Source: Acidovorax soli (lineage in GTDB: Bacteria; Pseudomonadota; Gammaproteobacteria; Burkholderiales; Burkholderiaceae_C). From it: a DNA stretch of 64,000 nucleotides. The DNA lies in NCBI RefSeq assembly GCF_900107605.1, contig NZ_FNQJ01000006.1:93877-157876 (forward strand), in the 5' to 3' direction. The notes beneath the pieces are model-generated. The model did not search any database and had not been told where the DNA came from. It saw only the letters and a program-made list of their open reading frames with translations. Within the stretch, counting starts at the first letter, position 1. Each line of letters begins with the position of its first letter. Shown here piece by piece: positions 38,284 to 45,234 of this stretch. The position numbers were made by a program, and so were the translations under genes.

Positions 38284-38739
38284 ATGGTGACCAATACACA
38301 CAGCAAATGGGGCGTGCGCCTGGGGACTCTGGCTCTCTGGGCCCTGGCGGGCGCCAGCGTGGTCTATTGGGGGCTGCGCCTGTCGGCACGGCCCGTGGGG
38401 CTGGCGGTGCCGGCCGTGGCCCCCGCGCCCGTGGCACCCGATGCCCAGGCCATGGCGCGCCTGCTGGGTGTGCCGGCAGCGACCGATGCGGTGGCGGGCC
38501 GGGCGCCCGTGGCCTCGCTGGCCAGCCGCTTTGCGCTGATCGGTGTGCTGGCGGGCCGCAGCAGCGGCGGTGGTGCCGCGCTGATTGCGGTGGACGGCAA
38601 GCCGGCCAAGCCGTTCCGCGTGGGCGCCGCAGTGGACGAGGGGCTGGTGCTGCAGTCGCTGGACCCGCGCCAGGCCCGGCTGGGCGCGAGCGTCGATGGG
38701 CCGGCCACGCTGACGCTGGACATGTCCCTCAAGAACTGA
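38284..38739 (+). CDS. gspC: Type II secretion system protein C, short form
   Basis: A 151-residue inner-membrane protein linking the platform to the secretin. One N-terminal membrane segment (about residues 10-28, LGTLALWALAGASVVYWGL) is followed by an Ala/Pro linker and the homology region (SRFALIGVLAGR...ALIAVDGKPAKPFRVG) that contacts GspD. The C-terminal PDZ or coiled-coil domain of longer GspC proteins is missing. ATG at 38284 is preferred to GTG at 38266. It is transcribed divergently from the rest of the gsp genes and converges with the cobC-like gene, overlapping its 3' end by 11 bases. Confidence 0.9.
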   Translation: MVTNTHSKWGVRLGTLALWALAGASVVYWGLRLSARPVGLAVPAVAPAPVAPDAQAMARLLGVPAATDAVAGRAPVASLASRFALIGVLAGRSSGGGAALIAVDGKPAKPFRVGAAVDEGLVLQSLDPRQARLGASVDGPATLTLDMSLKN

Positions 38740-39325
38740 ACCGGTCCAGGTTCCGGATTTCCCATTCGCCCCACGCGGGCGCAGCCGCCGGCCATTGTTC
38801 CGGCCGGGGCCAGACGCCGTCGCCATGGGCCTGCAGCCAGGCCACGCAGCGCGCCACGCCGGCGTGGGTGATCCACACCACATCCTGCGCGGCCTGCTTT
38901 GCGGGCTGTGGCTGCGTGGCGCGCAAGGCCAGCGAAACGCGGGCCAGCATGGCGCTCAGGCTCTCGCCGCCGCCGGGTGCGTGGGTGGCAAAGGCTGCCG
39001 TCCACGCGTCGATGGCCGTTTTGCCGATGTGCTCCCAGGTCCGCCCTTCCCAGTGGCCAAAGTCCATTTCACGCAGGCGGGCGTCGGGATTGGAGGTCAA
39101 ATCGGGCCTGAGCGCTTGAAGGTCATGTGCCAGCAGCTCACATCTTTGTAGCGTTGAATGAAAGACCTGCGCCTTCGGCGGCAGGGCGTCTGCCAGGCGC
39201 TGCGCTGCCACGCGGGTGGCTGCGGCGTCGGCTGGCACATCGAGCGCACCGTAGCAGGTGCCCGGTGCCACCAGGGGTCGTGCATGGCGCACCAGCCACA
39301 GGCGGGCGCCGGTGGGCGGGCTCAT
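38729..39325 (-). CDS. cobC: Histidine phosphatase, probable alpha-ribazole phosphatase (CobC-like)
   Basis: A 198-residue histidine phosphatase with LVRHARP at residues 11-17; His14 would be the phosphorylated residue, and the second active-site His is in WITHAGV. EMDFGHWEGRTWEHI is a typical core motif. In the cobalamin pathway CobC removes the phosphate from alpha-ribazole 5'-phosphate. The adjacent cobS supports this specific role, since the fold alone does not prove it. The ATG at 39325 lies inside the left arm of a 25-bp inverted repeat, which may affect its translation. Confidence 0.82.
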   Translation of the reverse strand: MSPPTGARLWLVRHARPLVAPGTCYGALDVPADAAATRVAAQRLADALPPKAQVFHSTLQRCELLAHDLQALRPDLTSNPDARLREMDFGHWEGRTWEHIGKTAIDAWTAAFATHAPGGGESLSAMLARVSLALRATQPQPAKQAAQDVVWITHAGVARCVAWLQAHGDGVWPRPEQWPAAAPAWGEWEIRNLDRFSS

Positions 39326-39424
39326 TCCATTTCCAGACCCTCCGTGTCGTTGTTGCTTCGCCTTGCCGTGCTGCAGCACTGTCTGCGGCTTCGCGCCTAG
39401 ACACGAAGGATCTGGAAACGGAAT
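39324..39424. repeat. 25-bp imperfect inverted repeat filling the cobS-cobC junction
   Basis: The left arm 39324-39348 (ATTCCATTTCCAGACCCTCC then GTGTC) and right arm 39400-39424 (GACACGAAGGATCTGGAAAC then GGAAT) are complementary at 22 of 25 positions. The 51-base loop contains the palindrome GTGCTGCAGCAC. The right arm begins at the cobS stop codon and the left arm covers the cobC start codon, so in the mRNA a long hairpin would connect the two genes. Confidence 0.75.
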
Positions 39425-40230
39425 TACATCCATCGCAGGGCCAGCGCCGCGCCCAGGTAAAAACCGATCTCGCTGACCTGCTGCGTGGCGCCCAGGCAGT
39501 CGCCCGTGAAACCCTGCAGGCGCCGCGCGAACCAGTGCGCCAGCCACGCGGCAGCCAGCGCACTTCCTGTCAAGGATGCTATCAAGTATGTAGCTGATTG
39601 CGCTTGCCATACCAGCGCCAGCGGCATCCAACACCAGCACATCGCGGCCGCCAGGGCGCCAACCGAGATCTGGTCGGCCAGCGGTTTGCTTTTGGACCGG
39701 GCCGTGTCGCCCACATGCGGCAGTCCGCGCACGATGAACAGCGGCCACAGGCGCGACAGCACATGGCCGCCCACCAGCGCCGCCACCGCCGCCAGCAGGC
39801 TGTGCGCACCCAGCAGTGCCAGCAGGCTGACCTTGGCCAGCAGCGCCAGCACCAGGGCCATGGCACCAAAGGCGCCGATGCGCGAGTCTTTCATGATGTC
39901 GAGCGCCCGCTCGCGGTCATGGCTGCCGCCCAGGCCGTCGGCCACGTCGGCCAGGCCATCCTCGTGGAAGCCGCCGGTCATCAGCACCGTGGCGATGGTG
40001 CAGAACACCGCCGCCACGGCCGGCGCCATCGGGTTGGGCGCCAGGGCCGCGTGCAGGGCGGCATACACGCCCGCCGCCAGCGCCGCCGCCAGCCAGCCGA
40101 TGCCCGGGAAATGCGCGGCACTGGCGCGCAGCATGGCCGGGCTGTAGCCCACCCAGCCGGCCAGCCGCCCGGTAACGGGAATGCGGGTAAAAAACTGCAC
40201 GGCCAGCAGGTAGTGGCGCAGGGCTTGCAT
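39424..40230 (-). CDS. cobS: Adenosylcobinamide-GDP ribazoletransferase CobS
   Basis: Polytopic inner-membrane enzyme that joins adenosylcobinamide-GDP and alpha-ribazole (or its phosphate) to make cobalamin. FFTRIPVTGRL at the N-terminus, FHEDGLADVADGLGG with its acidic Mg2+-binding residues, and KDSRIGAFGAMALVL are family motifs. The ATG at 40230 (MQALRHYLLAVQFF) gives 268 residues; an ATG at 40254 would start at the edge of an R1 repeat. Codons for the region QAQSATYLIASLTG match the R1 repeat (39578-39624). No cobalamin riboswitch is visible. Confidence 0.92.
   Translation of the reverse strand: MQALRHYLLAVQFFTRIPVTGRLAGWVGYSPAMLRASAAHFPGIGWLAAALAAGVYAALHAALAPNPMAPAVAAVFCTIATVLMTGGFHEDGLADVADGLGGSHDRERALDIMKDSRIGAFGAMALVLALLAKVSLLALLGAHSLLAAVAALVGGHVLSRLWPLFIVRGLPHVGDTARSKSKPLADQISVGALAAAMCWCWMPLALVWQAQSATYLIASLTGSALAAAWLAHWFARRLQGFTGDCLGATQQVSEIGFYLGAALALRWM
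39578..39624 (+). repeat. R1 repeat inside the 3' half of cobS
   Basis: GCTATCAAGTATGTAGCTGA followed by TTGCGCTTGCC and CCAGCGCCAGCGG matches the first half of R1 copy 40247 closely (GCTATCAA-N5-TAGCTG-N3-GCGCTT). It is antisense to and in frame with cobS, adding no stop codon. Confidence 0.6.
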
Positions 40231-40246
40231 GGTGCGGGGCCGGGAG

Positions 40247-40302
40247 GCTATCAAAATTGATAGCTGCTAGCGCTTATTGGGTAATCACTAGCAGCCATTT
40301 TT
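40247..40302. terminator. R1 repeat copy between ilvA and cobS (hairpin)
   Basis: This is the clearest R1 copy: GCTATCAAAATTGATAGCTG, CTAGCGCTTATTGG, then CACTAGCAGCCATTTTT. GCTGCTAG (40263-40270) pairs perfectly with CTAGCAGC (40288-40295), and GCTATC pairs with GATAGC in the first half. It lies just downstream of the ilvA stop on the - strand and probably separates ilvA from cobS; the T-run is on the + strand. Confidence 0.6.
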
Positions 40303-40315
40303 CGCAATATTGTGG

Positions 40316-41875
40316 TTACTTGGAGCGCAAAAACAGCCGGTAGGCCGGGTTCAGCGTTTCTTCAACATACGGGTAGCCCAGCGTGGCCAGGAATGCATCA
40401 AACGCCGCAGCGTCCTCGGGCGGCACCTGCAGGCCCACCAGGATGCGGCCGTAGTCGGCGCCCTGGTTGCGGTAGTGGAACAGGCTGATGTTCCAGGTGG
40501 GCTGCATCAGGCTCAGGAACTTGAGCAGCGCGCCGGGCCGCTCGGGGAACACGAAACGCAGCAGGCGCTCGTCCTGCGCCAGCGCCGAATGGCCGCCCAC
40601 CAGGTGGCGCAGGTGCTCCTTGGCCAGCTCGTCGTGCGTCAGGTCGAGCGACTCGAAGCCGTGGCGCTCGAAGTTCCTGGTGATCTTCTCCGACTCGCCC
40701 TTGCCGTGCGTGGCCAGGCCCACGAACACATGGGCGCGCTGGGCGTCGCTGATGCGGTAGTTGAACTCGGTCACGTTGCGCGGGCCGCCGGGCAGGCCGC
40801 CCACCACCTCGCAAAAGCGGCGGAAGCTGCCGCGCTCTTCGGGGATGGTGACGGCCAGCAGGGCCTCGCGCTCCTCGCCCACCTCGGCGCGCTCGGCCAC
40901 GAAGCGCAGGCGGTCGAAGTTCATGTTGGCGCCGCACAGGATGGCGGCGTAGGTTTCGCCCTTGGTCTTGTTCTTGGCCACGTACTGCTTGATGGCCGCC
41001 ACAGCCAGCGCTCCGGCGGGCTCGACGATGCTGCGCGTATCCACGAACACGTCCTTGATGGCGGCGCACACGGCGTCGGTGTCCACGGTGACGAATTCAT
41101 CCACCAGGCCCTGGGCGATGCGAAAGGTCTCCTCGCCCACCAGCTTGACAGCCGTGCCATCGGAAAACAGGCCCACATCGGCCAGCGTGACGCGTTCGTG
41201 CGCGTTGACCGACTGGATCATGGCGTCCGAGTCGTTCATCTGCACGCCAATCACCTTGATGTCGGGCCGCACGGCCTTGATGTAGTTGGCCACTCCCGCC
41301 ACCAGGCCGCCGCCGCCAATCGCCACGAACACGGCATCGAGCTGGTTGCTGCCCAGCTTTTGCAGCTGGCGCAGGATTTCCATGGCAATCGTGCCCTGGC
41401 CGGCGATCACGTCGGGATCGTCAAAGGGGTGCACAAAGGTCAGCCCCTGCTCTTGCTGCAGCCGCACCGCGTGATCGTAGGCATCGGTATAGCTGTCGCC
41501 CGCCAGCACCACCTCGCCGCCCAGGGCCTGCACGGCGTCGATCTTGAGCTGTGGCGTGGTGGTGGGCATCACCACCACCGCGCGCGTGCCCAGCTTGCGT
41601 GCGCTCATGGCCACGCCCTGCGCGTGGTTGCCGGCCGAGGCGCAGATCACGCCCTTTTGCAACTGTTCGGGCGCCAGCTGGGCCATCTTGTTGTAGGCGC
41701 CGCGCAGCTTGAAGCTGAACACCGGCTGCTGGTCCTCGCGCTTTAGCAGCACCTTGTTGTGCAGGCGGCGGCTGAGGTTCCTGGCGGGCTCCAGGGCCGA
41801 CTCGACGGCCACGTCATAGACGCGCGCGGTCAGGATCTTCTTCAGGTAATCGAGGGGGGTGAGAGGCTGGGTCAT
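40316..41875 (-). CDS. ilvA: Threonine ammonia-lyase, biosynthetic (IlvA)
   Basis: Pyridoxal-phosphate enzyme that deaminates threonine to 2-oxobutanoate, the first step to isoleucine. The PLP lysine is Lys56 in FSFKLRGAYNKM, and the phosphate-binding loop GGGGLVAGVA is present. The C-terminal 190 residues form two ACT-like regulatory domains (ALLAVTIPEERGSFRRFCEV and RLLRFVFPERPGALLKFL), which in this class bind isoleucine and valine. From the ATG at 41875 it has 519 residues, normal for the long allosteric form. A possible attenuator lies 100 bases upstream. Confidence 0.96.
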   Translation of the reverse strand: MTQPLTPLDYLKKILTARVYDVAVESALEPARNLSRRLHNKVLLKREDQQPVFSFKLRGAYNKMAQLAPEQLQKGVICASAGNHAQGVAMSARKLGTRAVVVMPTTTPQLKIDAVQALGGEVVLAGDSYTDAYDHAVRLQQEQGLTFVHPFDDPDVIAGQGTIAMEILRQLQKLGSNQLDAVFVAIGGGGLVAGVANYIKAVRPDIKVIGVQMNDSDAMIQSVNAHERVTLADVGLFSDGTAVKLVGEETFRIAQGLVDEFVTVDTDAVCAAIKDVFVDTRSIVEPAGALAVAAIKQYVAKNKTKGETYAAILCGANMNFDRLRFVAERAEVGEEREALLAVTIPEERGSFRRFCEVVGGLPGGPRNVTEFNYRISDAQRAHVFVGLATHGKGESEKITRNFERHGFESLDLTHDELAKEHLRHLVGGHSALAQDERLLRFVFPERPGALLKFLSLMQPTWNISLFHYRNQGADYGRILVGLQVPPEDAAAFDAFLATLGYPYVEETLNPAYRLFLRSK

Positions 41876-41975
41876 GGGATGGCAGGGTGTGCGCCGCCGC
41901 AGCGAAGGTGGCGGGGCAGCCATCATAGGCGCAACGCCTGACGGCCCGGCGTGGCGCAGTGTTTGTCGCACAGGC

Positions 41976-42008
41976 AAAAAAAAGCCCCAGGCGGTAAGGC
42001 CCAGGGCT
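41976..42008 (-). terminator. Intrinsic terminator upstream of ilvA
   Basis: On the - strand AGCCCTGGG (42008-42000) pairs with CCTGGGGCT (41991-41983), with two G-T pairs, and is followed by eight T residues. This lies 100 bases upstream of the ilvA start, where it either ends a small RNA or attenuates ilvA. No T-run follows in the + direction. Confidence 0.8.
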
Positions 42009-42105
42009 GAATCCATCCTTTGAGGAGATGGAGGAGACAATCGGTGCATTGCAGTGGTTGGCTGCCTTGGGCTACCAACCCTTTCTTTCCGAAAGGGCAA
42101 CGCAT
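41976..42105 (-). ncRNA. Candidate small RNA or attenuator leader upstream of ilvA
   Basis: On the - strand a TAGAAT box (42117-42112) is followed by about 130 bases that fold into several hairpins: CCCTTTC-GGAAA-GAAAGGG, GGTTGG...CCAACC, and CCATC...GATGG. They end in a strong intrinsic terminator. The loop and linker region carries TCTCCTCC and TCTCCTC, perfect anti-Shine-Dalgarno motifs like those of CCUCC-type riboregulators. It could be a free-standing small RNA or the leader of ilvA, which begins 101 bases further on. The -35 box is weak (TGCATT, spacing 16). Identity is inferred. Confidence 0.5.
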
Positions 42106-42215
42106 GGCGCTATTCTAGCGCGTCGGGTGCTGCAATGCAGCAAAATTCACCGTATATTTTTGAAGTGGCGGCCCATTTCGTCAAAAAAGCCACGCACCAA
42201 CAAGGAGTGACAGAC

Positions 42216-42665
42216 ATGGAATGCACAGTCAGCTGGACCGGCGGCGCCGGAACGCGCTCGGGGATGGGCTTTGTGGCCGAAACGGGCAGTGGCCACATCC
42301 TGGCCATGGATGGCGCCCCCGATGCGGCGAACCCGGCCAATGGCGGGCTCAACCTGGCGCCCCGGCCCATGGAAACACTGCTGGCGGGCACGGGCGGCTG
42401 CACCGCCTACGACGTGGTGCTGATCCTCAAGCGCGGCCGCCACGATGTACGCGGCTGCAGCGTCAGGCTCACGTCGCAACGGGCCGAGGTGGAGCCCAAG
42501 GTGTTCACCGCCATCCACATGCAGTTCACCGTGACGGGCAAGGGCCTTGCGCCCGCCGTGGTGGAGCGCGCCATTGCCATGAGCCACGAAAAATACTGCT
42601 CTGCCAGCATCATGCTGGGCAAAACGGCACGCATCACCACCGGGTTCGAGATCGTCGAGGCCTGA
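42216..42665 (+). CDS. OsmC-family protein (YhfA-like)
   Basis: A 149-residue cytoplasmic OsmC/Ohr-fold protein. The two expected Cys are present: TGGCTAYDVVLILK (about residue 69) and HEKYCSASIML (about residue 128). The pattern is of the YhfA/OsmC-like subgroup rather than Ohr or OsmC proper, for which peroxide reduction is known; the function of this subgroup is unclear. AAGGAG lies 8 bases before the ATG at 42216. The remaining part of the gap between ilvA and this gene shows no other gene. Confidence 0.9.
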   Translation: MECTVSWTGGAGTRSGMGFVAETGSGHILAMDGAPDAANPANGGLNLAPRPMETLLAGTGGCTAYDVVLILKRGRHDVRGCSVRLTSQRAEVEPKVFTAIHMQFTVTGKGLAPAVVERAIAMSHEKYCSASIMLGKTARITTGFEIVEA

Positions 42666-42696
42666 GATCGTAAGCGGGCTCTGTGGCCGCGCCGGT

Positions 42697-43314
42697 TCAG
42701 ACGTAGTGCGCCGTGGTCGTCATCACCTTGGCGGCCATCTTCATCATCAGGCGGGCGGGCGCTGGCAGGGTCACAGCCCCGGCATCGTGCGCATTGGCCG
42801 CGTGGCGCTCTTCGTCGTTCTTCATGCGGCTGACCACGGCGCGTGAGGCCAGATCCTCGGCCGGAAGCCTTTCCAGGTGGCCCTGCAGGTGCTCCGCCAC
42901 CTGGTTTTCGGTTTCCACCACAAAACCCAGGCTCACGCGGTCGCTCACCTTGGCGGCCACCAGGCCCAGCGCGAAGGCGCCCGCAAACCACAGCGGATTG
43001 AGCAGGCTGGGCCTGGCGCCCAGGGCATCAAGCCGCTGCTGCGTCCAGGCCAGGTGGTCGGTTTCCTCGCGGGCCGATTCGAGCAGATGGCTGCGCAACC
43101 GGGCATCGCGCGTGACCGCCGCCTGCGCCGTGTAAAGGGCCTGGGCGCACACCTCGCCCACATGGTTCACCCGCATCAGCGCGCCCGCCAGGCGCTTTTG
43201 CGCGGGATTCAGCGCGGTTTCGGCAAAGGGCTCGGCGGGCGAGGCCTCCACGGCATGGGGTTTGGCAAACAGGGTGCGCAGCGCGGTGTCTGCGGCGCAA
43301 AGGAATGGGTCCAT
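42697..43314 (-). CDS. coq7: 3-demethoxyubiquinol 3-hydroxylase Coq7
   Basis: Di-iron hydroxylase for the penultimate step of ubiquinone synthesis. Iron ligands of the ferritin-like fold are visible as [34 protein letters not shown] and MKNDEERHA. The ATG at 43314 ([12 protein letters not shown]) gives 205 residues, normal; a frame extending to 43440 is not conserved-looking. It converges with the OsmC-family gene (31-base gap) and is divergent from the porin. Confidence 0.94.
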   Translation of the reverse strand: MDPFLCAADTALRTLFAKPHAVEASPAEPFAETALNPAQKRLAGALMRVNHVGEVCAQALYTAQAAVTRDARLRSHLLESAREETDHLAWTQQRLDALGARPSLLNPLWFAGAFALGLVAAKVSDRVSLGFVVETENQVAEHLQGHLERLPAEDLASRAVVSRMKNDEERHAANAHDAGAVTLPAPARLMMKMAAKVMTTTAHYV

Positions 43315-43803
43315 GGGAATTTCTTGGGAGAAAAATGGGCGAGGGTGGTGCGAAACAGGCGTTTTGCCAATGCATTCCCGCTTGCACATTGGGCGAGGGG
43401 CAATGCGACGAAGTGTTGCAACGTTCCGGGTCTGTTGCAAGAATGCCTGAAGAGAATGCGACAGTTGTTACAGACAGAAGTGGTTGTCTTGAGGTAGTTT
43501 GCGATGGCTTCTGTGGTGGCTGCCGCCAATGAGGCGCTGTATTGCGACATTTTCTGCCGCACCAGGATTGGTATTGGCATGGTGCCGTGTTGCGCAGGGC
43601 TTCCGCGACGAGGGTGTATTGTTGCAATGCCGCAACGAAATTGACCCTGCGCGGTGATTTCCTTTGCGCAACCGCGCCCCGTCTGGTGCAATAACACCAA
43701 CTTCCCCACCAGGAGGTTGGCCCGGGGAACCGGTGGGACTGTGCTGGCGCTGCGCCCCAGACCTCCGAACCGGTGCCCATGTTTAACCTTGGAGTAACTC
43801 GCA
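43315..43803. promoter_or_regulatory. 489-base control region between coq7 and porin 1
   Basis: I see no gene here. A possible porin promoter is TTGCGC (43664-43669), 17 bases, TGCAAT (43687-43692), which would leave a 5' leader of about 105 bases. The leader contains GAACCGGTG twice (43727-43735 and 43767-43775, 40 bases apart) and a possible CCACC/GGTGG hairpin (43696-43736). TTGGAG lies 6 bases before the porin ATG. The coq7-proximal half is rich in TTGCAA-type elements but holds no defined site. Confidence 0.4.
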
Positions 43804-44895
43804 ATGAAAAAATCCCTGATTGCCCTGGCTGTGCTGGCTGCTTCCGGCGCCGCAATGGCCCAATCTTCCGTGACCCTGTATGGTATTGCTGACGCTGGCG
43901 TGACCTACCTGAATGGCGGCTCCAACTGGAGCGGCGTGACCTCCGGCAACAACAAGACCAGCCGCCTCGGCTTCCGCGGCGTGGAAGACCTGGGCGGTGG
44001 CCTGAAGGCCAACTTCGTCCTGGAAGGCGGCATCAACCTGGACACCGGTGATGGCAAGTCCGGCGGTGCAACCGACAACGGTTTCCAGTTCAAGCGTCAA
44101 TCCACCGTGGGCCTGGCAGGCAACTTCGGTGAAGTGCGCCTGGGCCGCGAACTGACCGCTGCCTACAACGCTACCGCCCGTTACGACGTGTTCGGCAGCG
44201 TGGGTCTTGCCCAGTCGCGCCTGTGGGCTGACGGCGGCGTGGTTGATGCCAATGCCAATGCCAATGCCAACGCCAACGCTAAGGCTGTGACGACCAACCA
44301 GCGTATCAGCAACGCTGTGACCTATGTGTCGCCCAGCTTCAGCGGCTTCAAGGTCGGCGTGAACTACGGTTTTGGTGAAGTTGCTGGCGGCAACAGCAAG
44401 AGCGGTTACATGGGCGCTGGCCTGATGTATGACAACGGCCCCCTGAGCCTGGGCTTGGGTCTGGAACGCCTGAAGAGCGGTGCAAACTCGGTTGCTACCA
44501 GCGACATCGACGCCTGGAGCCTGGGTGGTTCGTATGACTTCGGCGTGGCCAAGGTGCTGGCTGGCTACCGTGAGTCGAAGGTTGACGTGGCTGCCGGTGA
44601 GAACAAGCGCCTTGGCTACTACGTGGCTGCAACCGCTCCTGTGGGCCCTGGCCTGGTGCGTGCTTCGTACAACCGTTACGAAAACAAGCTCGCCGGTTTC
44701 AAGGAAAAAGCTGACCAGTTTGGTCTGGGCTATGTGTACAGCCTGTCCAAGCGCACCTCGGTGTATGGTACCTACGCCTACATCAAGAACAAGGACGGCG
44801 CCAACCTGTACACCCTGGGCTCTAGCAGCCAAGGTAGCTTGAAGACCAACGGTTCGCAGCAAGGCGTGCAAGTCGGTATCACCCACGCTTTCTAA
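43804..44895 (+). CDS. Outer-membrane porin (Omp32-like), 363 residues
   Basis: A 16-strand trimeric porin of the Gram-negative porin family. A signal peptide MKKSLIALAVLAASGAAMAQ is followed by the mature start SSVTLYGIADAGVTYLNGG, and the last strand ends GVQVGITHAF with the C-terminal Phe needed for BAM assembly. A loop near residues 148-159 is a tandem Asn-Ala run encoded by AATGCC repeats. Codon use (many GCT, GGT and AAC codons) suits high expression. A strong terminator follows, so it is monocistronic. Substrate is unknown; Omp32-type porins are anion-selective. Confidence 0.95.
   Translation: MKKSLIALAVLAASGAAMAQSSVTLYGIADAGVTYLNGGSNWSGVTSGNNKTSRLGFRGVEDLGGGLKANFVLEGGINLDTGDGKSGGATDNGFQFKRQSTVGLAGNFGEVRLGRELTAAYNATARYDVFGSVGLAQSRLWADGGVVDANANANANANAKAVTTNQRISNAVTYVSPSFSGFKVGVNYGFGEVAGGNSKSGYMGAGLMYDNGPLSLGLGLERLKSGANSVATSDIDAWSLGGSYDFGVAKVLAGYRESKVDVAAGENKRLGYYVAATAPVGPGLVRASYNRYENKLAGFKEKADQFGLGYVYSLSKRTSVYGTYAYIKNKDGANLYTLGSSSQGSLKTNGSQQGVQVGITHAF
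44248..44280 (+). repeat. Hexanucleotide repeat encoding an Asn-Ala tract in porin 1
   Basis: GCC is followed by AATGCC three times and then AACGCC and AACGCT, encoding five Asn-Ala units in a predicted surface loop. The three identical units could change number by slippage without breaking the frame. Confidence 0.7.
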
Positions 44896-44938
44896 TGAAT
44901 GGCTGGCGTGAGCCAGCTTTCATAGAGGTATGACAAAA

Positions 44939-44968
44939 GCCGCCCGTCGCAAGACGGGCGGCTTTTTT
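44939..44968 (+). terminator. Intrinsic terminator after porin 1
   Basis: GCCGCCCGTC-GCAA-GACGGGCGGC followed by TTTTTT: a perfect 10-bp stem with a GCAA tetraloop, 43 bases after the porin stop. An A-run on the left side makes it possibly bidirectional. Confidence 0.95.
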
Positions 44969-45104
44969 ATGGGCGTGTGTTTCCGTTCGTACTTTTTTCT
45001 GTGCCGGCCAGTTGGCGTGCGCAACTGTGGTGCGTTGCGTGTGAGCCGGCAGAGCAGGTGGATGCATGTCTCATGCGCGACTTGAGAAGCAGCTGAGGGT
45101 TGGC

Positions 45105-45132
45105 TTTTCAATAAGTGAACGATCGTTCTATT
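45105..45132 (+). promoter_or_regulatory. Candidate promoter of porin 2 with operator in the spacer
   Basis: TTTTCA (45105-45110), 16 bases, TCTATT (45127-45132) is a possible promoter. The perfect palindrome GAACGATCGTTC (45117-45128) lies in the spacer, a position where a repressor would block polymerase. The rest of the 339-base gap between the porins holds the first porin's terminator and no gene. Confidence 0.4.
45117..45128. promoter_or_regulatory. Perfect 12-bp palindrome, possible TetR-type operator
   Basis: GAACGATCGTTC is a perfect palindrome of the kind bound by many TetR-family repressors. No TetR gene is in the window, so the regulator would be encoded elsewhere. Confidence 0.55.
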
Positions 45133-45234
45133 AGGGAAAGCCTGTGTAGGCAATGTGCAACAAGCGCTTTCGCACGGGCGTGCCTTTACTACACTCAATT
45201 GGCATCCACTCAACCACGGAAAGAGACGCGACCC

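Noticed and set aside
38237..38437. An upstream ATG start for gspG at 38437
   Set aside because: It would overlap the divergent gspC reading frame by more than 150 bases and add a non-pilin leader; GTG at 38236 gives a normal prepilin.
41923..42105. A 60-codon - strand frame as an ilvA leader peptide
   Set aside because: It runs through a strong terminator stem and is not enriched in Ile, Val or Thr codons, so a classical attenuator peptide is not supported; an RNA role is more likely.
43315..43803. Several 60-75 codon frames between coq7 and porin 1
   Set aside because: No ribosome sites or plausible protein features; they are better explained as chance frames in a control region.
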